From Mycobacterium sp. (GTDB lineage Bacteria > Actinomycetota > Actinomycetes > Mycobacteriales > Mycobacteriaceae), in assembly GCA_003987775.1 (NCBI GenBank), contig RXJD01000037.1:148710-212709 (forward strand): a stretch of DNA of 64,000 nt, read 5' to 3'. Position numbers and translations under genes: made by a program. The notes beneath the pieces are model-generated. The model did not search any database. It saw nothing but the letters and a program-made list of their open reading frames with translations, and was not told the origin of the DNA. Position 1 is the first letter of the stretch; every line of letters starts with the position of its first letter. Below are positions 33,441-42,316 of this stretch, one piece after another.

Positions 33441-34168
33441 TGCCGGCGGCGCTGGCGGCGGGAATCATCGGGGCGCTTGTCTTCGCCGCGCTGGGTGTGA
33501 CGCTGCTGATCATCGGTTTGCGCAGTCGGTCCCGGCCGCGCGGTCACGTCCCGATCGGATATCCGCCGGGTTACCCACCGGGCTATCCGGCCGGCTACCC
33601 GCCCGCGCCCCCCGGCTACTCCGGCTACCCCGGCGGCGCCTATCCCCCGCCGCCGCCGCGCAGGTCCGGCACGGGCCTGATCATCACCGGCGTCGTGTTG
33701 CTCGTCGTGAGTGCTCTGGGCGTCTCCGGCACGCTGGCCCTGGCCGTCGGCCGGAGTTCGCGCCTGGCGGTGGGCGACTGTTTCACCAACGACATCCTCG
33801 ACGGGCAGCGCTGGCGATCCAAGAGCTGCCGCAACCCCGAGGCGGTGCTGGAATACGCCGCCAAGGCCGATGCCAGCGGGCACTGTCCGGACGGCAAGCT
33901 GGACAGCAGTTCCTACCTGTCCGTCGAGCATGACGGTTCCCGCCGCTGCTTCATCCCCAATCTGCTTGTCAGCCATTGCTATTCCTCCGACCACAACGGT
34001 GCGACCATTCGCGCGGTGAGCTGCGCGGCGGGCGGTACCGTGGTGCGGATCACCACGCGCCTGGACAACACGGTCGACACCTCGGCCTGTCCGTCCGGGG
34101 CGCGCACGGTCACCTTCCCCGTGCCCAAGCGGACCTACTGCAGCGAACGGGTCGGCGGAATCATCTGA
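33440..34168 (+). CDS. Pro/Tyr-rich membrane protein with Cys-rich exterior (LppU-like)
   Basis: A 242-residue protein coupled to the SDR by TGATG overlap. One hydrophobic helix at ~4-26 is followed by a PPGY-type repeat region at ~39-73. A second helix lies at ~78-105, and then a ~135-residue outer domain begins AVGDCFTND. The outer domain carries eight cysteines, enough for four disulfides, and looks like mycobacterial LppU-type or septum-associated outer domains. That resemblance is approximate. It ends eight bases into the convergent DoxX gene. Confidence 0.65.
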   Translation: MPAALAAGIIGALVFAALGVTLLIIGLRSRSRPRGHVPIGYPPGYPPGYPAGYPPAPPGYSGYPGGAYPPPPPRRSGTGLIITGVVLLVVSALGVSGTLALAVGRSSRLAVGDCFTNDILDGQRWRSKSCRNPEAVLEYAAKADASGHCPDGKLDSSSYLSVEHDGSRRCFIPNLLVSHCYSSDHNGATIRAVSCAAGGTVVRITTRLDNTVDTSACPSGARTVTFPVPKRTYCSERVGGII

Positions 34169-34586
34169 GCCGCGACCGGGTGGCGTCCACCGCATAGCGA
34201 CCGGGCCCCAGGAAAACCAGCAAAAAGAAGCCGAAGCAGAACAATATCGCCGGCGTGCCCCCATTGCCGTCGGGCGGATTACTGATCGGCCAGAGTGCCA
34301 GCGGCTGATGCATCCAGAAATATGCGACTGCCATCTGGCCAGAAGCGACGAAGGCAGCGACACGGGTGAACAGTCCGAGCGCAATCAACACTCCGGTGAC
34401 GAGTTCGATCACGCCGGCATACCAGCCCGGCCAGTCGCCGACTCCGACCGGCTGACCGGACGGGACCGGCCAGCCGAAAAGGATCATCGAGCCGTAGCCG
34501 GCGAACAGAAGGCCGTAGACCACGCGAAACAGGCTCAGGACTGCCGGGGATAAACCGGCGACGCGGTGATTGAGGTCGTTCGTCAT
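34161..34586 (-). CDS. DoxX family membrane protein (Rv3064c-like)
   Basis: A 141-residue integral membrane protein with four hydrophobic helices. ATG 34586 begins MTNDLNHRVAGLSPAVLSLFRVVYGLLFAGYGSMI. DoxX-typical segments are GLFTRVAAFVASGQMAVAYFW and PAILFCFGFFLLVFLGPGRYAVDA. Length and position beside the SMR pump match Rv3064c as remembered, marking where the tuberculosis-type gene order resumes. DoxX proteins have been linked to thiol and redox homeostasis at the membrane; the role here is unknown. Confidence 0.85.
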   Translation of the reverse strand: MTNDLNHRVAGLSPAVLSLFRVVYGLLFAGYGSMILFGWPVPSGQPVGVGDWPGWYAGVIELVTGVLIALGLFTRVAAFVASGQMAVAYFWMHQPLALWPISNPPDGNGGTPAILFCFGFFLLVFLGPGRYAVDATRSRLR

Positions 34587-34688
34587 GAAACCCACGTTAC
34601 GGTCGCCGCCCGACATGGCCGAAATAGTGGGATCGTTGTCTGCTGCGCCACTCACGCCGCGGTCGCCGCGGACCGTACTGTCCCATTC

Positions 34689-35324
34689 ATGCAATCAATA
34701 CCAGCACTAATCGGGTCCCAAGTCGCCTGCGCAGCAATCGAATTGGCCCGATCAACCGAATCGGATGCGGTCTTCAACCACAGCGTGCGCAGCTATCTGT
34801 TCGGCGAACTACTCGCCGCGCACGAAGGCCTGAAACCGGGCTCGGATTTCGACAGCGAGACGTTGTTCCTGGGGTGTGTCCTGCACGATCTCGGCGCCGG
34901 CACGGCCGCCGCCGGCAAGGAGCGCTTCGAGATCGAGGGCGCGGACCTGGCCGCAAACCTGCTGACCGAACAGGGCTGCGACCGCGCGGTCATCGACGCG
35001 GTATGGGAAGCGATTGCGTTGCACAGTTCATTCGGCATCGCCCAGCGCCGCGGGCCGATCTGCTATCTGGTCAACGCGGGTGTGGGAATCGACTTCGGCC
35101 GCAACGCCGCCTTCGTCGACGACCAGGCAGCCGCGGCCATCCATGCCCGCTACCCCCGGCTCTCGATGGCCACATCATTGATGGACGCCATCGCCGCCCA
35201 GGCGCAACGCAGTCCCGAGGCCGCGCTCCCCTACACGATGGCCGGAGAGGTCTTGCGCGAACGCCGGGAAGCCGGCATCACCCGGCTGGAACAGATGGCC
35301 GCACTCGGCCGATGGGGCAACTGA
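34689..35324 (+). CDS. HD-domain metal-dependent hydrolase
   Basis: A 211-residue cytoplasmic protein of the HD superfamily, similar to cyanamide-hydratase-like or DICT-free HD proteins. Metal-binding residues are seen in NHSVRSYLFG (His), CVLHDLG (His-Asp) near residue 63 and NAGVGIDFG (Asp). ATG 34689 lacks a ribosome site, so a leaderless transcript is possible. Divergent from DoxX and upstream of the efflux pump, but the 75-base gap with its operator separates it from that operon. The substrate is unknown. Confidence 0.8.
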   Translation: MQSIPALIGSQVACAAIELARSTESDAVFNHSVRSYLFGELLAAHEGLKPGSDFDSETLFLGCVLHDLGAGTAAAGKERFEIEGADLAANLLTEQGCDRAVIDAVWEAIALHSSFGIAQRRGPICYLVNAGVGIDFGRNAAFVDDQAAAAIHARYPRLSMATSLMDAIAAQAQRSPEAALPYTMAGEVLRERREAGITRLEQMAALGRWGN

Positions 35325-35357
35325 CAGGCACACCGCAATGCGGCACCTCAGCGTTAG

Positions 35358-35385
35358 TGTACATTTGTACATGTACATGTGTACA
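35358..35385. promoter_or_regulatory. Four TGTACA hexamers, operator of the efflux operon
   Basis: TGTACA occurs at 35358, 35366, 35372 and 35380, spaced by 2, 0 and 2 bases. Each hexamer is a palindrome, and together they make a nearly perfect 28-bp dyad. The block ends 14 bases before the mmr start, so it probably overlaps the promoter or transcript start. The natural ligand is the TetR encoded downstream. Confidence 0.75.
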
Positions 35386-35399
35386 CAAGGGAGAGTGTC

Positions 35400-35723
35400 G
35401 TGGCTTATCTGTTCCTGTTGGTCGCCATCTTCGCCGAGGTCGCGGCGACGAGCCTGCTCAAGAGCACCGAAGGTTTCACTCGGCTGTGGCCGACGGTGAT
35501 CTGCCTGCTCGGTTACGCGGTGTCCTTCGCACTGCTGGCGCTGTCCATCTCGCGCGGGATGCAGACCGATGTCGCCTACGCGCTGTGGTCGGCGATCGGG
35601 ACGGCCGTCATCGTGTTCATCGCCGTGGCATTCCTCGGCTCGCCATTGTCGGCGGCGAAGCTGATCGGTGTCGGACTGATCATCGGCGGAGTGGTCACGC
35701 TGAATCTCGGCGGTGCCCATTGA
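35400..35723 (+). CDS. mmr: SMR family multidrug efflux pump
   Basis: A 107-residue four-helix small multidrug resistance transporter, the same length as M. tuberculosis Mmr/EmrE (Rv3065). GTG 35400 follows GGGAGAG. The essential membrane Glu is in LLVAIFAEVAATSLLKSTEGF (Glu13). Further motifs are VAYALWSAIGTAVIVFI and the C-terminal LIGVGLIIGGVVTLNL. It exports lipophilic cations in exchange for protons as a dual- or single-topology dimer. The stop codon overlaps the start of the following TetR gene, giving a two-gene operon controlled by the TGTACA array. Confidence 0.95.
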   Translation: MAYLFLLVAIFAEVAATSLLKSTEGFTRLWPTVICLLGYAVSFALLALSISRGMQTDVAYALWSAIGTAVIVFIAVAFLGSPLSAAKLIGVGLIIGGVVTLNLGGAH

Positions 35724-36274
35724 GCCCTGCGCCCGAGCGTCGTCCACGCGACCCGGCCGGGCGCCGTCAGGCGATCGTCGAGGCGGCGACCCGGGTGATC
35801 GCCAGTCGCGGACTCGGTCAGCTGACGCACCGGCTGGTGGCGGCCGAGGCGAATGTCCCGGTGGGGTCGACAACCTACTACTTCAGCGATCTGGGTGAAT
35901 TGCGCGAGGCCGCCCTGGCGCATGCGGCCACCACCTCGACCGAGCACCTGGAACAGTGGCGGCGGGAATTGGACGCCAATACCGATCTGCCCGCCGTCCT
36001 GGCCCGGCTCACCGCCGAGTACCTGGCCGACCACGACCGGTATCGGACGCTCAACGAGCTGTATCTGGCAGCGAGTTACCGAGACGAATTGCGGCCGCTG
36101 GCGCGGGTGTGGAACGAGGGCCTCGTCGCATTGCTGGAGCCCCGGGTCGGGCGACGGGCCGCCGACGCGATCGCGGTGTTTCTCGACGGCGCCATGTTGC
36201 ATCCGCTGGCGACCGGCACGCCGCTGAGCACCGACGCGCTGTCCGACGCCATCGCCCGGCTGGCGGCCGACTAG
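35720..36274 (+). CDS. TetR repressor of the efflux operon (Rv3066-like)
   Basis: A 184-residue regulator starting at TTG 35720, overlapping the mmr stop as TTGA. The helix-turn-helix region reads GRRQAIVEAATRVIASRGLGQLTHRLVAAEANVPVGSTTYYF (residues ~14-54). The M. tuberculosis homologue Rv3066 represses mmr and is relieved by cationic dyes, and the same loop is expected here. The long open frame upstream in this phase is a shadow of the HD and mmr genes. Its last four bases overlap the convergent CD225 gene. Confidence 0.88.
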   Translation: MSPAPERRPRDPAGRRQAIVEAATRVIASRGLGQLTHRLVAAEANVPVGSTTYYFSDLGELREAALAHAATTSTEHLEQWRRELDANTDLPAVLARLTAEYLADHDRYRTLNELYLAASYRDELRPLARVWNEGLVALLEPRVGRRAADAIAVFLDGAMLHPLATGTPLSTDALSDAIARLAAD

Positions 36275-36687
36275 GAAACGTGCGAGCCCAGCCGGCCCAG
36301 GTAGGACAACCAGAGCAGCCCGCCGAGAACCGTTGCCACGATGGCCCAGGTCTTGGCGTTGTTCGAGGATCTGGTTGCCTCGGCCCACCGCCCTTGTGCC
36401 CACAAGCTGTCGACCTTGCTGGCGTACACCGTGGCCACGATGCCCGGGATCGTGCACAAGAAGATCGTGATGATGGACCACACCAGATGATTGTTGGGCT
36501 TCATCGGCTGGCCGTAGGGACCCTGCGGCGAGAACCCGCCATAGGGCTGCGGTCCAGGTGGTGGATAACCGCCATAGGAGCTCTGCGGAGGTGGCGGCTG
36601 ATAACCGCCGCCCTGGTAAGGCGGATATCCCCCGGGCGGCTCGTAGCCACCGTACGGCGGATGATTGTCGGGCGGCGGTCCGGTCAT
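36271..36687 (-). CDS. CD225/dispanin-like membrane protein with Gly/Pro/Tyr-rich head
   Basis: A 138-residue protein. Residues 1-65 are a low-complexity cytosolic head with PPYGGYEPPGGYPPYQGG-type repeats. Two hydrophobic helices follow in the CD225 pattern: NNHLVWSIITIFLCTIPGIVATVYASKVDSLWAQGRWAEA, then TWAIVATVLGGLLWLSYLG. The A-S-K-V-x-x-L-W-x-x-G signature between the helices is diagnostic. Such proteins are common in mycobacteria, with no established role. Its position corresponds roughly to Rv3067. Confidence 0.8.
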   Translation of the reverse strand: MTGPPPDNHPPYGGYEPPGGYPPYQGGGYQPPPPQSSYGGYPPPGPQPYGGFSPQGPYGQPMKPNNHLVWSIITIFLCTIPGIVATVYASKVDSLWAQGRWAEATRSSNNAKTWAIVATVLGGLLWLSYLGRLGSHVS

Positions 36688-36831
36688 GGCGACTCCAGAC
36701 GTCTCAAAGCCTTGTCAAGCCCTTCTCACCATATAACGGCCACCGGGGCTTGCGGCAAGGCCCGGGTCATGCCGCACAATGGCTGGCCGGACGCCGTGAC
36801 CCGGCACAGGCGTCCAAGATCGGGGGGTGCG

Positions 36832-39045
36832 TTGCGGGAATCGACGACGGGATACGACGACGAACTCCGGTTCGAGCAGGACTACGTCACCGGCCTCTAT
36901 GCCCGGCTCGACGCTGAACGCGCGCAGGCGAAATCGAGGTACAGCACCGCATTGCGGGGTGACGGCGAGACGCCGATGGATCGCGATGTCGAGGTGCGGG
37001 CGCTGGCCCGGCGGATGAAGCGACTCGACGTCGCCGACGACGGGTTGTGCTTCGGTCGGCTGGACGGTGTTTCGGGCAAGCGGTCCTATATCGGACGCAT
37101 CGGTCTGCTCGACGAAGACGACGAATACGAACCGGTGCTGATCGATTGGCGGGCGCCGGCGGCCCGTCCGTTCTACACCGCCACGGCGGCCAACCCGGAG
37201 GGCATCCGGCGGCGCCGGCAGTTCCACACCCGCGGACGCCGCGTCGTCGATTTCACCGACGAGGTGCTCGGCCCGCCGGCTCCGGGCGACCGGCGCGAAA
37301 GTTCAAGCGACGCAGCGCTGCTCGCCGCGATCACGGCGCCGCGCGGCGAGGGAATGCGCGACATCGTGGCGACCATCCAGGCCGAACAGGACGCGATCAT
37401 CCGCCTGGATCACTCCGGCGTACTGGTGATCGAGGGCGGCCCCGGCACCGGCAAGACGGTGGTCGCCCTGCACCGCGTCGCCTACCTGCTCTATACGCAG
37501 CGCGAGCGCATGGAGCGCCACGGCGTGCTCGTCATCGGGCCCAATCCGGCTTTTCTGAATCACATCAGCCACGTGCTGCCGTCACTCGGCGAATCCACCG
37601 TGGTGTTCCTGACCGTCGGCGATCTGGTGCCCGGACTGCACATCACCGCCGAGGACGAACCGACCGCGGCGCGCCTCAAAGGATCGCTCGAGATTCTCGA
37701 TGTGCTCTCCGCCGCCATCGCGGATCACCAACGGCTGCCGGAAGATCCGTTGCTGATCAAGCTCTCCGATGTCACGTTGCGCATCGACGCCGAGACGGCA
37801 CAGTGGGCACGGGAAGAAGCACGCGCCACCGGGTTGCCGCACAACGCGGCCCGCGCCGCCTTCACCGACATCGTCACCTGGGTACTGACGGAGCGGGCGA
37901 TCGGCAAGATCGGCCGTGGCTGGTTGACCCGGTCGGACCGGGCCGCATGGGAGAAGTTGCGCGAGGAGCTGATCGAGGAGCTCGCGGACAACGCCGCGTT
38001 CGCTGCGGCGCTCGACGATCTGTGGCCGATATTGACCCCGGACGCGGTGTTGTCCTCACTCTTGGAGTCCCCCGAAAGGCTGCGCGCGGCAGGTGCCGAT
38101 CCAGCGCTGTGGCGCGAGGTCGGCGACGCGTGGACCATCTCCGACGTACCGCTGCTGGACGAACTGGTGGACATGTTGGGGGTCAACAAGGAAGCCGAAG
38201 AACTCGCCAGACGGACCGCCGAACGGGAGCAGGCCGAGGAGGCGGCCTACGCGGCCGGAGTGCTCGATCTCATGGTCAGCCGCGAAGACCTGATGGACGA
38301 CGAGGACCAGTTGCTCGCCCAGGACCTGCTCTACGGAGCCGACCTGGCCGACCGATTTGTCGAGCAGGATCTGCGTGAATTGGCCGAACGCGCTGCGGCG
38401 GATCGCAATTGGACATATCGGCATGTCGTGGTCGACGAGGCGCAGGAACTGTCCGAAATGGACTGGCGGGTATTGATGCGACGCTGTCCGGCACGGTCCT
38501 TCACGGTGGTCGGCGATCTCGCCCAACGACGGTCTCCGGCGGGTGCGACGTCGTGGGACGCGATGCTGCGGCCCTACGTGCCGGGCCGCTGGGTTTACCG
38601 TTCGCTGACGGTCAACTACCGCACACCGGCGGAGATCATGGCCGTCGCCGCCGCCCTGCTGGCCGAGTTCGCCCCCGATGCCGTCGCCCCCGAGTCGGTT
38701 CGCGCGTGCGGCGTCCCGCCGTGGTCCCGGCAGCTGCCGCAGAGCGAATTAGCCTCTGCTATCGACGAATTCGTACGCGACGAAGCCACGCGCGAAGGGA
38801 CCAGTGTGGTGATCGGGCCACCCGGTGTCCCCGGGGCGGTGGCGCCGTCAGCCACCAAAGGGCTCGAGTTCGACTCCGTACTGGTGGTGGATCCGCAGCG
38901 AATCCTCGCCGATGGCGACCGCGGAGCCGCAGAACTCTACGTCGCCCTCACCCGCGCCACCCAGCGCCTCGGCGTGCTACATCAGGAGCCGCTGCCACCC
39001 GTGCTGGACGGGCTGGCGACCACGTCCCCGTCGATGTACCGCTGA
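36832..39045 (+). CDS. helR: RNA polymerase recycling motor HelR/HelD-like (UvrD superfamily 1)
   Basis: A superfamily-1 ATPase of 737 residues from TTG 36832 (GGGGGG upstream); ATG 36769 would add 21. Residues ~8-40 form the N-terminal coiled coil (DELRFEQDYVTGLYARLDAERAQAKSR) that in HelD/HelR enters the polymerase secondary channel. VLIDWRAPAARPFY near 113 is a family hallmark. Walker A is GGPGTGKTV at 202-210, motif II is VVVDEAQELSEMDW, and the C-terminal motif VI is LYVALTRATQRLG. The family removes RNA polymerase from stalled complexes; HelR of M. abscessus protects against rifamycins. M. tuberculosis lacks it to my knowledge. Its end overlaps a convergent TetR by 64 bases. Confidence 0.87.
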   Translation: MRESTTGYDDELRFEQDYVTGLYARLDAERAQAKSRYSTALRGDGETPMDRDVEVRALARRMKRLDVADDGLCFGRLDGVSGKRSYIGRIGLLDEDDEYEPVLIDWRAPAARPFYTATAANPEGIRRRRQFHTRGRRVVDFTDEVLGPPAPGDRRESSSDAALLAAITAPRGEGMRDIVATIQAEQDAIIRLDHSGVLVIEGGPGTGKTVVALHRVAYLLYTQRERMERHGVLVIGPNPAFLNHISHVLPSLGESTVVFLTVGDLVPGLHITAEDEPTAARLKGSLEILDVLSAAIADHQRLPEDPLLIKLSDVTLRIDAETAQWAREEARATGLPHNAARAAFTDIVTWVLTERAIGKIGRGWLTRSDRAAWEKLREELIEELADNAAFAAALDDLWPILTPDAVLSSLLESPERLRAAGADPALWREVGDAWTISDVPLLDELVDMLGVNKEAEELARRTAEREQAEEAAYAAGVLDLMVSREDLMDDEDQLLAQDLLYGADLADRFVEQDLRELAERAAADRNWTYRHVVVDEAQELSEMDWRVLMRRCPARSFTVVGDLAQRRSPAGATSWDAMLRPYVPGRWVYRSLTVNYRTPAEIMAVAAALLAEFAPDAVAPESVRACGVPPWSRQLPQSELASAIDEFVRDEATREGTSVVIGPPGVPGAVAPSATKGLEFDSVLVVDPQRILADGDRGAAELYVALTRATQRLGVLHQEPLPPVLDGLATTSPSMYR

Positions 39046-39623
39046 ATGTTCGGCGCGACGGCCGCCACCACGTCGTCTTCGGACATCGAGGCGACGGGTT
39101 CGATCTTCCAGATGAACCGGATCAGCGCGAAGCCGATCAGCTGACTGGCGATCAGCCCACTGCGCCATAACCGGTCCGCCTCGTCGGTGCCGAGCGTCGA
39201 TCCTCCGATCAGGCTGCGCTCGACCACCTGGCGCAGTTTCTCCCGGGTGCGCTCGTCGTGCGCGGCCGTCAGCACCACGGCGCGCAGCACCGGACCGATC
39301 TCGTCATCAGCCCAGGCGCCCAGCACGGTGCGCACCAGACGCGTGCCCAATTCGTCGCGCGGCGTCGCCCATGTCTGGGCGACGGTGTCCAGCCATTTGG
39401 CCGGCGGATCCGTCGCCGCGTCGAGCAGGCGCTCCTTGGACCGGAAATAGTGGTAAACCAGGGCCGGGTCGACATCGGCGGCGCGCGCGACGGCGCGGAT
39501 GGTGGTTCCCGCCCAGCCGTGGGTGGCGAATTCCTGCCTGGCAGCGTTGAGGATTCGTGCCTGCAGCACTCCGCGTTCGTCGCGCGGACCGGGGGGCAGC
39601 TCCCTTTTCGCCATGTGTTTCAT
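38982..39623 (-). CDS. TetR family regulator overlapping helR 3' end
   Basis: A 213-residue repressor from ATG 39623 (ATG 39614 is an alternative). The helix-turn-helix is at ~20-65 (LQARILNAARQEFATHGWAGTTIRAVARAADVDPALVYHYFRSKERLL). The C-terminal part matches TetR_C regions with RSGLIASQLIGFALIRFIWKIEPVA. The last 21 codons are antisense to the end of helR, so the two transcripts overlap tail to tail. It is divergent from glycogen phosphorylase across 150 bases, which may be its target region. Confidence 0.9.
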   Translation of the reverse strand: MKHMAKRELPPGPRDERGVLQARILNAARQEFATHGWAGTTIRAVARAADVDPALVYHYFRSKERLLDAATDPPAKWLDTVAQTWATPRDELGTRLVRTVLGAWADDEIGPVLRAVVLTAAHDERTREKLRQVVERSLIGGSTLGTDEADRLWRSGLIASQLIGFALIRFIWKIEPVASMSEDDVVAAVAPNIQRYIDGDVVASPSSTGGSGS

Positions 39624-39773
39624 CGTAGCGTGAGACTAATGCACAACGAATCCATAGCCTGCTGTTCATGTTTGAAGAAGGCATTCGCGCGTCGGGTGTG
39701 CAAACATCGCTGCCAGACTGTCTGTCTGCTTTCCGCCCTGCTTCGTTGCGATTCCTAGGGAATAGGACCCACG

Positions 39774-42296
39774 ATGACTGATCTTGATCAGACACCTTCC
39801 GATGAAATCCCTGCGACCGGTGCCGGGCGGGCCGAGCTGATCGAGCACTCCCGGACCGGGATGGGTGCGGCCGCGCTGCAACGCGCGATCACCGATCATC
39901 TGCGCTACTCGATCGGGCGCCCCGCGGCCGCGCTGCGGCCCGAGCATTACTACAAGGCACTCGCGCTGGCCGTGCGCGACCGCATGCAGGACCGCCGGGT
40001 GGCCTCGACGCAGGTGTCCCTCGATCTCGGCCGCAAGGTGACCTGCTACCTGTCGGCGGAGTTCCTGATGGGCCCCCAGCTGGGCAACAATCTGCTGAAC
40101 CTGCGCATGGAGCGGGCGGCCAGACAAGCGCTGTCCGCGATGGGCCAGAACTACGACGAGGTGCTGGCCTGCGAAGAGGAGCCCGGTCTGGGCAACGGCG
40201 GCTTGGGCCGACTCGCCGCGTGTTACCTGGACTCGCTGGCCACCCTCGAGCGTCCGGCGATCGGCTACGGCATCCGGTACGAGTTCGGCATCTTCGACCA
40301 GGAGATCCACGACGGCTGGCAGGTCGAGCAGACCGACAACTGGCTGGACAGCGGAAACCCTTGGGAGATAGCCAAACCCGACGTCAATTACCTGGTCAAG
40401 TGGGGCGGCCATGTCGAGCACTACACCGATGACGCCGGGCGCGACCACTCCCGGTGGGTGCCGGGTCTGATGCTCAAAGGCGTCGCCTACGACACCCCCA
40501 TCCAGGGTTACGGTGTCAACACCTGCAACGTGCTGACGCTGTGGAGCGCGCGCGCGGTGAAGTCGTTCGCGCTGGAAGCGTTCAACACCGGCGATTACTA
40601 CAAGGCGGTCGAGGACGAGGTCACCTCCGAGACGGTCACCAAGGTGCTCTACCCCAACGACGAGCCGGAAGCCGGCAAGCGGCTACGACTGCTGCAGCAG
40701 CACTTCTTCGTCTCCTGTTCGCTGCAGCACGTGCTGCACATCATGGACGACCTGGCCGACGTCTCGGTGCGTGAACTCCCCCAGCGATTTGCGCTGCAGC
40801 TCAACGACACTCACCCGTCGATCGGGGTTGCCGAGTTGATGCGGCTACTGCTCGACGAACGTCACCTGGACTGGGACGAGGCGTGGGACATCACCGTCGC
40901 CACGTTCGCCTACACCAACCACACGCTGTTGCCCGAGGCACTGGAAACTTGGCCGCTGCAGATGTTCGGTGAGTCGCTGCCACGTCACCTCGAGATCATC
41001 TACGAAATCAACCGCCGGTTTCTCGACGAGGTGCGCATCCGGTTCCTCGGTGATCACGACCGGGTGAGCCGGATGTCGCTGATCGGTGAGGACGGTGGCC
41101 GCAACGTCCGCATGGCACACCTGGCGACGGTCGGCAGTCACGCCGTCAACGGCGTAGCCGCGCTGCACACCGAGCTGCTGAAAGACAGTGTGCTGAAGGA
41201 TTTTTACGAGATGTGGCCGGAGCGGTTCAGCAACAAGACGAACGGCGTCACGCCACGCCGTTTCTTGGCGCTGGCCAATCCCGGTCTGCGGGAACTACTG
41301 GACCGCACCATCGGTGACGGGTGGCTGACCGATCTGAGCCGGCTGCGTGGGTTGGAGCAGTACGTCGACGACTCCTCCTTCCGGGAGCAGTGGCGGGACA
41401 TCAAGCGCAACAACAAGGCGCGCCTGGCCTCCTTCGTGCGGTCGGCGACGGGAGTCGAGCTGAACCCCGAGTGGATCTTCGACATTCAGGTCAAACGAAT
41501 TCACGAGTACAAGCGTCAGCACCTCAACGTGTTGCACATCATTGCGCTCTACTACCGGCTCAAGCAGAACCCCACGCTGGCGATTCCGCCGCGCGCCTTC
41601 ATCTTCGGTGGCAAAGCGGCACCCGGGTACTTCCTGGCCAAGCGAATCATCAAGCTGATCAACGCCGTTGCGGAAACGATCAACAACGACCCGGAGGTGA
41701 ACAAGTTCCTCAAGGTGGCGTTCATCCCGAACTTCAACGTGCAGAACGCGCATCTGATCTATCCGGCGGCCAATGTGTCCGAGCAGATCTCAACCGCCGG
41801 TAAGGAAGCCTCGGGCACCGGCAACATGAAGTTCATGATCAACGGAGCCCTCACGGTCGGCACCCTGGACGGCGCCAATGTCGAAATCCGCGAGGAGGCA
41901 GGACCGGAGAACTTCTTCCTGTTCGGCCTCGACGTGCAGGAGGTCGAAGCGCTCAAGGCGAGCGGTTACCGACCCTCGGATTACATCGACAGCAACGAGG
42001 AGCTCACCGCGGTCTTGGACCTCATTTCCGGCGGGACGTTCTCGCACGGCGATCATCAGGTATTCCGGCCGCTGGTCGACAACCTGCGCTACCACGACTC
42101 CTTCCTGGTGTGCGCCGACTTCGCGTCCTACGTCGAATGTCAGGAGCGAGTGAGCCGGGCATGGCAGGACCGCGATGCCTGGACCAAGATGTCCATCCTG
42201 AACACCGCGCGTAGCGGAAAGTTCTCCTCGGACCGCGCCATTGCCGAATACTGCGAAGACATCTGGAAAGTCTGGCCGCTGACCGTCAAGATCTGA
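39774..42296 (+). CDS. glgP: Glycogen/maltodextrin phosphorylase
   Basis: An 840-residue GT35 enzyme that releases glucose-1-phosphate from alpha-1,4-glucan using pyridoxal phosphate. The length is that of classical phosphorylases, unlike the shorter alpha-glucan phosphorylase group. Catalytic-core segments are LGNGGLGRLAACYLDSLATLERPAIGYGIRYEFGIF, NDTHPSIGVAELMRLL, FDIQVKRIHEYKRQ, and the PLP-lysine region EASGTGNMKFMINGALTVGTLDGANVEI. ATG 39774 has only a weak ribosome site (GGGAATAGG). It is followed after 20 bases by an APC permease, probably co-transcribed. It links to carbon storage, as do galT and galK later in the window. Confidence 0.95.
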   Translation: MTDLDQTPSDEIPATGAGRAELIEHSRTGMGAAALQRAITDHLRYSIGRPAAALRPEHYYKALALAVRDRMQDRRVASTQVSLDLGRKVTCYLSAEFLMGPQLGNNLLNLRMERAARQALSAMGQNYDEVLACEEEPGLGNGGLGRLAACYLDSLATLERPAIGYGIRYEFGIFDQEIHDGWQVEQTDNWLDSGNPWEIAKPDVNYLVKWGGHVEHYTDDAGRDHSRWVPGLMLKGVAYDTPIQGYGVNTCNVLTLWSARAVKSFALEAFNTGDYYKAVEDEVTSETVTKVLYPNDEPEAGKRLRLLQQHFFVSCSLQHVLHIMDDLADVSVRELPQRFALQLNDTHPSIGVAELMRLLLDERHLDWDEAWDITVATFAYTNHTLLPEALETWPLQMFGESLPRHLEIIYEINRRFLDEVRIRFLGDHDRVSRMSLIGEDGGRNVRMAHLATVGSHAVNGVAALHTELLKDSVLKDFYEMWPERFSNKTNGVTPRRFLALANPGLRELLDRTIGDGWLTDLSRLRGLEQYVDDSSFREQWRDIKRNNKARLASFVRSATGVELNPEWIFDIQVKRIHEYKRQHLNVLHIIALYYRLKQNPTLAIPPRAFIFGGKAAPGYFLAKRIIKLINAVAETINNDPEVNKFLKVAFIPNFNVQNAHLIYPAANVSEQISTAGKEASGTGNMKFMINGALTVGTLDGANVEIREEAGPENFFLFGLDVQEVEALKASGYRPSDYIDSNEELTAVLDLISGGTFSHGDHQVFRPLVDNLRYHDSFLVCADFASYVECQERVSRAWQDRDAWTKMSILNTARSGKFSSDRAIAEYCEDIWKVWPLTVKI

Positions 42297-42316
42297 GAAG
42301 ACTCAAAGGGGGCTCA

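Noticed and set aside
34874-35719. N-terminal extension of the efflux TetR
   Set aside because: It overlaps the HD-domain and mmr genes and crosses the TGTACA operator; the TTG overlapping the mmr stop gives the normal TetR length.
39624-39773. Operator between TetR and glgP
   Set aside because: I looked for a palindrome in this divergent gap and saw none strong enough to report.
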